DNA of 64,000 nt from assembly GCA_030267565.1 (NCBI GenBank), contig BRXU01000007.1, forward strand, positions 2,604,001 through 2,668,000, given 5' to 3'. The translations under genes and the position numbers were made by a program. Each line of letters starts with the position of its first letter. Within the stretch, counting starts at the first letter, position 1. Shown in pieces: positions 36,901-46,768 of the stretch. The notes beneath the pieces are model-generated. The model made no database searches, was not told the DNA's origin, and saw only the letters and a program-made list of their open reading frames with translations. This DNA is from Pleodorina starrii. Lineage: Eukaryota; Chlorophyta; Chlorophyceae; Chlamydomonadales; Volvocaceae.

Positions 36901-39900
36901 AGTGCTCGTGGGTGTGCACGAAACGAAGAGCCGCCTCAGCAGCGTCGCGAACCAGCTCCAGAGCCCACAGAGGAAGCGGGCCGGAGCCGCCTGGGTGTGG
37001 GGGGGGGATAGGGTTGGGCCGCGGGACGGGACAAGGAAGGTCGAAACAGCCGAAGTAAGCAGACCGACTGACAGACGGACTGACGCACTGACGGACGGAG
37101 GAGGAGGACTATTAAAGACAGGGCAGCTGCCCCCTCCAGCAACGGCCCTCCACTGCCGTGAAACACGCAGACCCCACGGTTTCTGCTGCTTTGCCTCCCC
37201 CCTTCTCCTAGCCCTCCCCGCCCGCCTCCGCCAGTGCCTCTCTCCCCTCCTCCCGTTCCCTCTCCCACCCCCCCACCCCAACCCTAGCCAACCCCCCACC
37301 CACCCACCCACCCACCCAACCCAACCCACCCGCGCACAGCCGCACAGTCCGCGACAGGTCCGCCAGACACAGCTCCGCAAACGTCTGCTGCATCTCATCC
37401 AACAGGCCCCACAACTCCTCAAGCTGCTCCTCTGACGCCGCCACCTCGCCGGCACCCACACCGACACCGACACCGGCACCCACACAGGCACCGGCAGCAG
37501 CGACCGTCCACTGCGAGCCCGCCGCGCCCCCTCCAGAGCCGAGCAGGTCCGGAGGGGCTCCCGCACCCGCACCCGGCCCCCCCGCCGCTGCCTCCTCGCC
37601 GCCGGCCCCGCCCATGGCCCGATCCGCCGCGTCCAGCTCCTCTCGCAATTTGCGGTGGGCCTCACACGCGCGAATGAGCAGCACCTGACAGCGGGGGGGA
37701 GGGAGAGGAGGGGGAGGAGGGGGGAGGAGGAGGAGGGGGAGGGACGGGAGGGTATGTTCGATGAGTGACACGCGGAGTTAGTTGGTACTGGTTGCAGCGG
37801 CAGCAGCCAGCAGGCAGAAACGGAGGAGGGGGGGCGGGGCAGTCGAGTACGACATTCCAGGGAGGGTCGCAGTACAAGCAGAGGGTCCCAGGAGCCGCTT
37901 TGACTCCAGCCGCAACCGCAACCGCAACAGAGACGGGACGGGACGGGGCGTGACGGGACAAATAAACCCTGAAACCTCTTTACCGTTCACTGGCCTATCC
38001 GTGGATAACTCCCATACCTCCCCACCAGCCCCCCTCCCCGCTCTCCCCCCCCCCACCACCTGCAGCAGCCCCGGCATCCAGGCTTGTGACTGGATCTCCC
38101 GGGCAGAGGCGCCCCGCCGCCGCCGACCCCCACCACGGCCGCCGCCCCACGCCCCGGCGGCGCCGCCGCCCCACGCGGCTGCGGCCCCGCCGCCGCCGCC
38201 GCCGGCTCCGCCGCTCCCGGCGTCATCACTGTCGTACTCTGATGAGTAGGTCCCTGTGCCGCCGCCTTCGTCGCCGCTGTTGGGGTCCTCCGTCGTAAAT
38301 TCGTCTGAGGCGTGCGGGCGGGGAGGGCCGGTTTCAGGACGGGTATCAGGGCCGGGTCGGGCAGGGTGACAGCACGGCAGGGCGGGGAAGAGGCGCGGAA
38401 GGGATCAGATGAGGTCGCATTGAGGTCGCAATGAGCGGCTGGGAGGTTAAGCGCATGTGCATACGCGTACGCGAGTGTGTGTCTGTGTGGGCGCTTGCCT
38501 GACATGTCGCCAGTGTGTGTATGTGTGTGTGTCTCTAGGTGGTCTCGTAGGGAGAGGGGAGCATTGAAACACAGACCAAGAAACCCGAAGCAGCGCAGAT
38601 CCCGGAGCCCGGACCCGCCTCACCCAGCCCCCCAGCCCAGCCCCGCCCAGCCCCGGGCGCACCTCCGCTGCCGTCCTCCTCCCCCGCCTGACCCAGCACC
38701 GACCCACGGGTCATCTCCAGCGCCAGCAGGCCCGCCTTCTCGTAAGCGTCGCACAGCTCGCCGTACAACGACATCCGATGGTGGCTGTAGCGCTTGGCAA
38801 TGCGGTCGGTCTGCGGCGGTTCGAAGACGCAGCAAGGTACGGCATAGTACGGCATTTTGTTGGCTTCTTTCCTTTTCATCTTACGGATGTGTCACTCTTG
38901 CGCTGAGCCCAAGACCCCGGCGGGGGGTGGCCACCGGGGGGCCCCGAGCGGCGCGTCTGGACATTAGCCGGCCAGTCCACACCTCCTCCCCCTCCCCGGT
39001 GAGCCTCTCCCTCCACTCCGCCCCTCTGTAGCCCCCCCACCACCCCCATATGCAAAACGCCCAACTGTAACGCGCCGTACATCTGTACGGCACGTTACCG
39101 CTGAGTGTTCAAATACGCAGCTTCCTTTTGCATCCTTCATCTTTTTTCTCTTTTCCATAGGCACCTTTCTTAGTATCGCACCGCATATCACGCCATGCTC
39201 CCTCAGCAATTTTGCAACGTTGCTCACCATTACGCCACGTTGCCCCTGCCCATCACGCATCGACGGATCGCCATCGCTACCGCACTGGTCTGCCGCACAG
39301 GTAAGCATCCTCCTTTCCGATAGATGTTGACATTGCCAGTTCTTACAGCTTAGAGGGTGGGATTTCGGGGAATTTAGAGCAAGCACGCGCATGCCAGCTT
39401 TACAGTCAGTTTCGGACGCTTCTACTTCGCTAATTTTACGTTTGGTACATATCTACAACATCGCACCGCACGAACTGCGGCGCGACTTCGTCCGAGACGT
39501 CTTACGACATGCGACGTCGTCCAAAGCGACTTACGAGACCGTCCAGACGACGGGTCGGCGCTACCACTGGTCAAGCATCAATGTCGGTAACGTATGGGAA
39601 TGGGTGGGTTACAGCTAACAGTTTCGGAGGTTCAGCGGCCGGAGCAGCTTGATCAACAACATCCGCAGTGACTCATTCTTTTATAAAGGAGCATATCACT
39701 CCCTGAACCCCCACCACCGCCAACAGCACTCGCCCTCCTCGACCTGATGCATCGCCCTTAAAACGCCCCTGTACCCCGGACCTCCAGCTCCAGCACCGGC
39801 TCGTTGCTTCTTGAGACCCGCCCAAACCCGACCCACCCACTCGCCCCACCCACTCGCCCCACACGACACAGCCCCACGTGCCCCAATGACCCACGGGTCG

Positions 39901-42900
39901 GATCGGCCGCCCACCTGCCTCGCCGCCTCCTCCCAGAGCGCGACCAGCCTCTTGGCCTGCGCGAACCGATGGGGTTGGGGGCAGCAGCAGCAGCAGCAGC
40001 TTCATCACCAGCAGCTTCAGCAGCAGCAGCAGCCCGCCGCGGACCCGGGGGCGCTGTCCCCTCAGCAGCAGCGGCAGCAGCCCCCGCAGGTTCAAGAGTC
40101 GCCATCCACCCCAACGGCATCCAAACAGAATTCCGGTCTCGCCCGGTGATAACACAGCTCCGTCTCTCGCTACTTGCATCCTGACCCACCTGACTGCTCT
40201 TCTCGTGCGCAAAGCTGTTGGGCGCGAGCGACCCGTGGATCAGCAGCCCGGGGGCGGCAGCATCAGCGGCAAAGATGCCCGCACGGGCCAGCTCCTGGGA
40301 GACCGCCTGCGGCCGCAAGACACGGTGTGGTACGGTACGGCAGCCAGGGCGGGCGCGAGTCTGGGGGCTGGCGAGTCAAGGGGGTCGGGCACCCCGCAGC
40401 GCTCGGTCAGTGTCCTCTCCTCCCCTCCCCAGAAACCCACCCGGCTACCCATCCACCCTCGGCCACCCCCCCCACCCCCCCCACCTGGCAGCTGTTGAGC
40501 ATCTCCCGGGCCTCATTGCTGTTCTTGCCACCCAGGTCATCACTGCAGGGAGGGGAGGGAAGTGGGAGGGGAGGGAGGGGAGGGGGGCAGGGGGAAGGCG
40601 GGAGGGAGGTGAGGTGCGCGGCAGGGGGAGAGAGGAGAGGCGAGGCGAGGCGAGTCTTCGTCAGAGCTGGCAGGCTGGGAAAGACATGCGGTGACTGCAG
40701 ATCGAGTGGAGAGCAGGGGGTAGGGGGTAGGGGGTAGACACTGCAGAGACCAGACGACGACTCAGAAGACGGATAGGGCGAAAGGGGGAGACGCGGGAGG
40801 GGGACCGAGCGCCCAAGGCCGACTGGTGTGAAAAAAGGTAGAGTGGGACTGGAGTCGAACAAGATGAATGTGTGCGCAGGGGGAGGAGGGCGGGAGTGGG
40901 CGAATCGTGCCACCCACCCACCCACCCTCACCCAACCTCCCTCAGCCACCCTCAGCCACCCATCCTCCCTCACCCACCCACCATCAGCCACCCCTCCCCA
41001 CCTGATCTTCTTGGTGATGTGGTCCAACGCATCCAGCAGCCTCCTCACCACCCGACCACCCGCACGAACCTCCTCCTCACCACCCAGACGAACAACACCA
41101 GCCGCGGACCAGACCCCGCCTCCTCCTGCTCCTCCCGCCCCCGCTGCCCCCTGCTGCTGCCCTCCGCCGCCTCCGCCCCCCGGCCCCCTCAGTCCGCAGC
41201 AAATGGCCCGGCCCAGCGCCTCCGCCGCCTCCACCAGGCCCCCCAGCAGCCTCAGCGCCAGGTCGTGAAGGCGGGGCAGCAGGTCGGGGTCCTCGCCAAC
41301 CTGGGACCTGAGCGGTCAAGGAGCGGGCAGAATAAAGACGATAACGAGAGGGCGGCGGGCGGGGGGTATCGGAGGGGGTTGTCAGCGAGTTGCAAGAGAC
41401 CGGTACAACTGCGCAGGGAGGGGCGCGGGGGTGCGGCGGGGCCAAGCCGCGGGCACGGCACCGCACGGGGGCTGGGGTGCAGTGACGGAGTGAGGGTCGG
41501 AGGAAGGTGCAGGCTGGTCACACCGCCCCGCGTTGAGGGACCTCCCCCCTGGAGCGCGCAACCACAGGGCCGCCGCGAGCCCAATCGCCCACCGACCCAC
41601 GGGTCACCGTGAGATCCGGCCCCACCCGCCCGCCTGCCTGAGCGGCTTGGCCTTCCGCAGCAAGTCTTTGACCTTGCGGTACATATCGTCCAACGAGGTC
41701 ACGTGGTCGGACAGCTCGGACCAGGAGAAGGCCGAGACGCGGCCGCCTGCGGGTTCGGCGGGTTGGCGGTGCGCAGGACGGCGCGGTGGGGGGGGGGCGC
41801 GGATGGCAGTGCGGTGGGGGACGATGGGGTGCGGTGCGGATGTCAGTGCGGCGGGGGCTATCACGGAATGTGGGTCGGCGGAAAAAAAAGGCCCAACAGA
41901 CCCAGCGACGTCGGAGCTGACCAACAACAGAATGAATCCAGCAATCCGGGAGACAAGGCCGAGTGCTCCTCCCCTCCCCTCCCCCTCCTCCTCCTACCCA
42001 CCCGGCAAGGACGGCGCCAGCCCCGCCTCCTCCTCCATCCTCGCCGCCGCCTCCATCAGGGCCCCCATCTGCTCCTCCAGCCCCTCCCCCCGCTCCTCCG
42101 CCTCCTCAACCTGCGCCTGAAGCTCCTCCCCCGACATGCCGGCACCCACCAACACAGAACCCAACTGGCGACGGAACGCGTCCCTGAGGGCGGGAGGAAG
42201 GTGAGGGCGGGCGGGGGGGGAGGTGAGGGCGGGAGGGCGGGAGGTGAGGGCGGGCGGGAGGAGGGAACGAGAGCTGAGGTAAGCGGGGAGACGCACGGAT
42301 CGGGGGAGGGGAGGTTGGGGATGGGGAAGGACGTGGAAGGGTGTGCTGCGGTGGCGGCGGCGGCGAGCGCAGCGCAGCGCAACTGTGTTTGGTTGGTTGG
42401 TTGACTAGTGGGTTGGTGGGTTAGTCTGGCGCCCCGAGTGCCCCCCACTGTCCTCAGCCCATACCTGTCCTCCAGCGCCGAATAGTTTCTGGCTCCCACC
42501 GCCGTCACCGTCATCGCAGAGGGAGCCGCCTCCGAAACCACGTAGCTGGGGGACCCGAACGCGGCCGACAGCTGCGGCGGAGGCGCCATCACAACCGCCG
42601 CCCAGCCGCCGCGCAGCGGCGTCGGATGGTACGGCACAGGCCCCGCCGCCGCCGTCGCCGCCGCCGCCGCCGCCCGCTCTCCTTCGTAGCTGGCGCTCCG
42701 GCGGTGCGACTGTCGCTTGGCAGCTGATACAACATTGCTGCCGGCGGCGGCGGCGGCGGCGGGAGCGGCTGTGGCAGTGTGGGGAACGGTGCGTCGTCTG
42801 TCCACTGGCTGCTGCTGCTGCTGCCGCTGCTGCTGCCAGGGTACGACCGCTGCGTGTGCGGGCGGCAGCGGCACGGCCACCGCGGGACTCCGGGGGGGCA

Positions 42901-44993
42901 GCGGCGGCGGCACGCCCACCCCCGCCACCCCCGCCGTGGACGGGAGGCCCTCCGATGTGGCGTAGCCCGAGGCCAGATCGGCGCTGCGGTCAGGGAGGGG
43001 GATGGGGTGTATCGGTCACGGTCCCGCCGGACCTATCGGGGGGGGGGGGGGGCGGGAGGGAGGGAAGCGGGATACCAAGCGCGTGCTTTCCCCGCTCCGG
43101 AAGCCCCCTCTCAGATCCGCTCCTGCCCTCCCCTCCCCTCCTCGATCGCCCCCTCCCTCCCCACGAGCTCCAACCACCCTCTCGCGCCGCATCACCCCCT
43201 CGCGCAGGGCTCCCAGCTCCCACCCCACCCCTCCGGAGGGCGGCCCACCTCCGTAGCTCCAGAACCACCCCTCCCTCCCCCAAACAACGTCCGCCGCACA
43301 CTCACAATCTGAGGGACAGCTCACTCGTCACCCTCCGACTCAAACTGCCCGCCGCTGCCCCCGCCGCTGCCCCCGCCGCCCCCGATCCCGCCGCCGCCAG
43401 CATCCCCCCTGGCGCCGCTGCCCCCGGCGGCGGTGTGCCCGCCCTGCTGGACAAGGCCGTGGGTGTGGCGAGAGCCGCCAGCTGCGCATCCGACGATGAG
43501 AGCGCCAGGCTGAGACTGAGGGTGCTGCTGACGGGGCTGGGGGGCAGTCCGGAGATGCTGCTGCTGCCGCCGGTGGGGAGGACCCCCGGGTCGGCCGAGG
43601 TCCCGATGCCCAGCGCCTCTAAAGTGGTGTCAATCTCCTGAGCGGGGGGGGGGTTGAGGTGGAGGTGGGGGTGGAGGTGCAGGAGCAGCGAATGAGACGA
43701 GACGTGAGGGGAGAGGGGAGGGGAGAGGGGAGAAGAGGAGAAGGGGGAGCTACTGATTATCGGTACATGGTACTGGACTGCCGCCGCCGACGTGCCCGCC
43801 GCTCAGGAGGTTCCACCCGAAAGTCCTGAAAACAACCCTAAACCCAACCCCCAGATCCGGCCCCTCGGGCCACTCGCCCCCCCCGGCCTCCCCGGGGTCC
43901 CCCTGCCCTGCCCTGCCCTGTACCCCGCCGCCTCCCCGACCCCACCTTGAAGAAGCGGGCCTGCTGCCGGGCCTTCTGCCGCCTGTCCTTGGACTCCCGC
44001 CGCGAGCTGCTCATGGTGCGACCCTGCCGGGCCACCGCCGCTGCGGTGTCAAGAGCCTGGGAGGGGGAGGGGGAGGGGGGGGGTGAGAGAGGAATGCGGC
44101 CAGCCAAGGGGGGTGGGTGGGTGGGCGATGATGCGGGGGCGGGGGCGGGGCCGGGCAGCCAAGGGGAAATGGGCTTGGGGTCTGGGTGTGGGCTGTGGGG
44201 GCTTGCACTTGCATGGTTGGAGTGGAGAGACGCCCGGGGGGACCGGCAGCAGGGCCACGCCGCGCTTGGAAACGGCCCCACCCGCCCACCACAACCCCCC
44301 GTGACCGGCTGCCGGCCCTCCCACCTTTGACGAAGCCACGCGGCTCGGCTTCCCGGACCCCGAGCGCTTGCCGTCCGATTTGGCACCTGTGCGGCAGGCG
44401 GGTAGGGTGGCCTGAGTCCAGCGGCGGGTATGGCGGCCGCGCGGCTTGCTTTGGGGCGGGCTGGCGTGCGACCCATCTCAGAGCGGGGGAGCCGTGCAAG
44501 CCTCCGGTTGAAACGAGTGCACAACAAGAGCTGCCAAAGACGGCAACGCAGTGAACTAGGGCGGGGCGAGGGGCCGCAAGGCACAGCTGCTCGGGTCCGC
44601 TCGGAGGCCCGGGCAGGCCCCCCGCCGCAGCTTCCAGCAGCATGGCGCGGGGCCAGCGTATAAATGGCCGCCGTCCGCTCCGAGTCGCCGGGTTACTGGC
44701 TCGAGTTACTAGGACCATTCTCATCGCAGCATTGAAACACGGATTGCAGCTTACATGCCCGGTTTTCCACAAGGGCACTGACATCAAGTCGCAGATGCAC
44801 TTCCGCGACAAGCGAGATGGATGTGCACAAGCACACGAGGGGATATTCCATAAATGCAACAAGACTCGCCTGTGCTACGCGTTCGGAGCGCCAGTTTCAT
44901 CGCCGACCGTGTCGGTGGCGTTCCATACGCAAACTCGTCCGCCGATACGCCCTCTCCCGCATCCTCGTCACTCTCTTCTGTATACGCCGCCAT
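29042..44993 (-). CDS. giant TKL-type protein kinase
   Basis: Predicted Ser/Thr-type kinase of about 2,412 residues in 26 exons, 5' to 3': 44993-44879, 44386-44325, 44056-43946, 43637-43306, 42983-42465, 42183-42002, 41746-41626, 41307-41002, 40542-40485, 40306-40190, 39956-39915, 38810-38663, 38304-38060, 37684-37330, 36990-36842, 36638-34623, 34349-33661, 33362-33242, 32843-32805, 32270-32195, 31893-31655, 31371-31177, 31014-30841, 30359-30213, 30025-29933, 29629-29042. All phases agree. Residues 1-950 mix helical segments (SWSELSDHVTSLDDMYRK; LELVRDAAEAALRFVHTHE) with Ala/Gly tracts; 955-1855 are mostly low-complexity; the kinase domain is about 1870-2217; the tail is Ala/Pro/Gln-rich. I do not recognise the N-terminal part. 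The first exon (acidic start MAAYTEESDEDAGEG, donor at 44878) is the weakest. At 41626 I used a GT donor; a GC donor 12 bases earlier would also keep phase. Two adjacent genes cannot be excluded without transcripts. Confidence 0.78.
31505..31655. repeat. (CCCA)n array at a kinase intron donor
   Basis: About 150 bases of CCCA units with a few C-run variants. In the sense strand it is (GGGT)n and begins at the donor of intron 31654-31372. Confidence 0.95.
32624..32649. repeat. interstitial telomere-type repeat (CCCTAAAA)n
   Basis: Three units of the complement of TTTTAGGG inside the kinase intron 32271-32804. Confidence 0.85.
38811..39914 (-). other. long kinase intron with an AT-richer block
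   Basis: This is the longest intron of the kinase gene (1.1 kb). About 39,070-39,690 is clearly lower in GC than the surrounding introns and opens with an inverted repeat at 39074-39091 (GCCGTACA, 2-base spacer, TGTACGGC). No coding sequence with family resemblance was found; an inserted non-autonomous element is one explanation. Confidence 0.5.
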
Positions 44994-45362
44994 CGTGTGC
45001 GTATTCGTGTTCTACGCAGCCGCTGCAGCCCTCTGTCGGGCGCACGCGGCGCCCGTCCAGCACACTATCCGCTTGCCCGTTCCAGTAAGCAAGCAAAGAG
45101 TAGTCAAGTTAGATGGGATACGTCCTTGTTTAGACAGGGACCGAGCCCGAAACCACAAGCCGGGCAGAATGTCACTTCTACTAGATGTGACTCGGGGAAA
45201 GAAAATCAAAGCAGACCCCTAACTAATTTTTGTTTTGGCCCACGTGCCATGGCAGACTCGCTCGATTATGGCACGGCTCGCCTTTTCGAGGTGCGCAATT
45301 ATGCATTTGGATTTATCGTGCTGTGCGTCCGACCGTCCCTCTTCGTTGTGAGCGGCTATACA
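44994..45362. other. upstream flank of the kinase gene
   Basis: Lower-GC flank between the proposed kinase start codon and the retroelement remnants. It belongs to the divergent intergenic region shared with the MFS gene at 46769. No gene or clear promoter element was recognised. Confidence 0.5.
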
Positions 45363-45441
45363 GCGATATAGCTGCTTATTAGAACTAGCCGGCAGAGAAA
45401 CTCATTCGGGAGTGCCGTGCCGACCGTGGTGAGGGACCGGT
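45363..45441 (-). repeat. repeat A, copy 1 (79 bp)
   Basis: Begins GCGATATAGCTGCTTATTAG on the plus strand. It matches 45555-45633 with one mismatch (GGCAGA against GACAGA) and overlaps the neighbouring B copy by the 10 bases AGGGACCGGT. Confidence 0.95.
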
Positions 45442-45556
45442 GCGCTTGTAGGTCGTACTATTTTGGAAAATAGTACGGCACGCATGCTCCAGCGCTGTTC
45501 CCGAGGAGAGAGTTGCAGTAGGGGGCTGTTTATTCAGGTTCTGTTCTTATTGAAGC
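45432..45556 (-). repeat. repeat B, copy 1 (125 bp)
   Basis: Matches 46449-46573 at an exact offset of 1,017 bases with about three mismatches. It contains a perfect inverted repeat at 45454-45477 (11-base arms, CGTACTATTTT and AAAATAGTACG, 2-base loop). Confidence 0.95.
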
Positions 45557-45633
45557 GATATAGCTGCTTATTAGAACTAGCCGACAGAGAAACTCATTCG
45601 GGAGTGCCGTGCCGACCGTGGTGAGGGACCGGT
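45555..45633 (-). repeat. repeat A, copy 2 (79 bp)
   Basis: Second copy of the A sequence, directly 3' (on the minus strand) of the coding remnant; probably part of the element's 3' UTR. Confidence 0.95.
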
Positions 45634-45743
45634 ATGAGGCATGAGGCATTACATGTGTACGAGCCAAAATGGCTGGTAACATGCGTCCCCCCACAACGGT
45701 TATCCGTCAAGGGGCGCACTTTAAGACAACATAAGCCGTATGG

Positions 45744-46502
45744 TTAGCTACCACGCAGCTCGGTACGCGCTTTCTGAATCTGGGATAAGAGACTGCCCAG
45801 TTTCGCCGGGTCAAAGGTCCCCATCACATCCACCATGCTGCTACCCATAGGGAAGCCTATTGCCTCTCGTATTGGCGTATAGCCCGGACATTCCATCAAT
45901 ACGTGCAACTCGTCTTCTACCGACCCGCCGTGGCACACCCGACATATCCTCTCCGCGCGCGGTTTCCGACCCGGTCCCCGTGCAAACCTTGACACATCCA
46001 AGTCCCAACGTCCCAGCCGAAAACGCATCAGGGCCGTGTGGTGCTTTCTCGGCATACACACCCTCAAGTGATCCAATGTTCGTTTGTGGTCCGAGAACGA
46101 ATACGCCACACCCATCCATTTCAGGTACCGACACGCGGTAACCCCGGGTGCTCCCCGTCCCACACCCCCTTCCTCATACTCTGGGAAATTCCGCGGGTCC
46201 CTATCGAGGCTACCCGAGCTCCAATCCAACAGAAGGCGACGTCTGAACTCGGCCAGTAAATTGTCAAACGGGATCTCCAGGCCCAAGATCGCCTTTGCCT
46301 TCTCTTCATTGCTAAGACCCACGGGTACATGTTGCCTGTAGTCAAATCCGAGAGTCTCGAAAATCCGGAGCACCTTACCCGCCCAAAAATATTCGTGCGT
46401 GGCTGAATGATCTGTTTCCAACCACGATTTGATATCTTCCTCAAGCACAGGGACCGGTGCGCTTGTAGGTCGTACTATTTTGGAAAATAGTACGGCACGC
46501 AT
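45744..46502 (-). pseudogene. non-LTR retrotransposon ORF2 C-terminal fragment
   Basis: A 252-residue frame carries a CX2CX9HX4C zinc-binding motif (Cys187, Cys190, His200, Cys205; CRVCHGGSVEDELHVLMEC), the type found after the reverse transcriptase in L1-like elements of plants and algae. The polymerase and endonuclease parts are absent, so this is a 5'-truncated remnant rather than a working gene. Its first 18 or so codons fall in repeat B, so the ATG at 46502 is probably just an internal Met. The stop is at 45744-45746. There are no frameshifts in the surviving part, which suggests a fairly recent insertion. Confidence 0.75.
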
Positions 46503-46573
46503 GCTCCAGCGCTGTTCCCGCGGAGAGAGTTGCAGTAGAGGGCTGTTTACTCAGGTTCTGTTCTTATTGAAGC
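46449..46573 (-). repeat. repeat B, copy 2 (125 bp)
   Basis: Second copy of B, adjoining the coding remnant. Its hairpin lies at 46471-46494. It shares AGGGACCGGT (46449-46458) with the A/C junction at 45624-45633. Confidence 0.95.
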
Positions 46574-46768
46574 TCAATTTAAGCAACATTTCACATTTGT
46601 CATTTGCTAGTATCATAATCCAAGAACTGTGCAAGGCCTCGAGACGCAAATTGCTTTCTGTGCACGCGCTGCGCGTGAACTCAAGGGCTACCAGTTTTGA
46701 AATTCTTTCATTAAATTTACATGGCATAAATTCCGGCGATTGATAAGTCTTGTGCGGTGCAGTAGCCC

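Larger units (their letters stand above)
45363..46573 (-). mobile_element. non-LTR retrotransposon remnants, two head-to-tail copies
   Basis: Read on the minus strand the order is B (46573-46449), coding segment C (46448-45634), A (45633-45555), then B again (45556-45432) and A again (45441-45363). The first B-C-A run looks like the 3' part of an element; the second B-A run is the same sequence with C missing. The B copies differ at about 3 of 125 bases and the A copies at 1 of 79, so the two are close relatives. The insertion sits in the divergent intergenic region between the kinase and MFS genes. Confidence 0.75.

Noticed and set aside
44659..44665. TATAAAT on the plus strand as a promoter for a rightward gene
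   Set aside because: No splice-consistent plus-strand gene follows. The site falls in the proposed first intron of the kinase gene.
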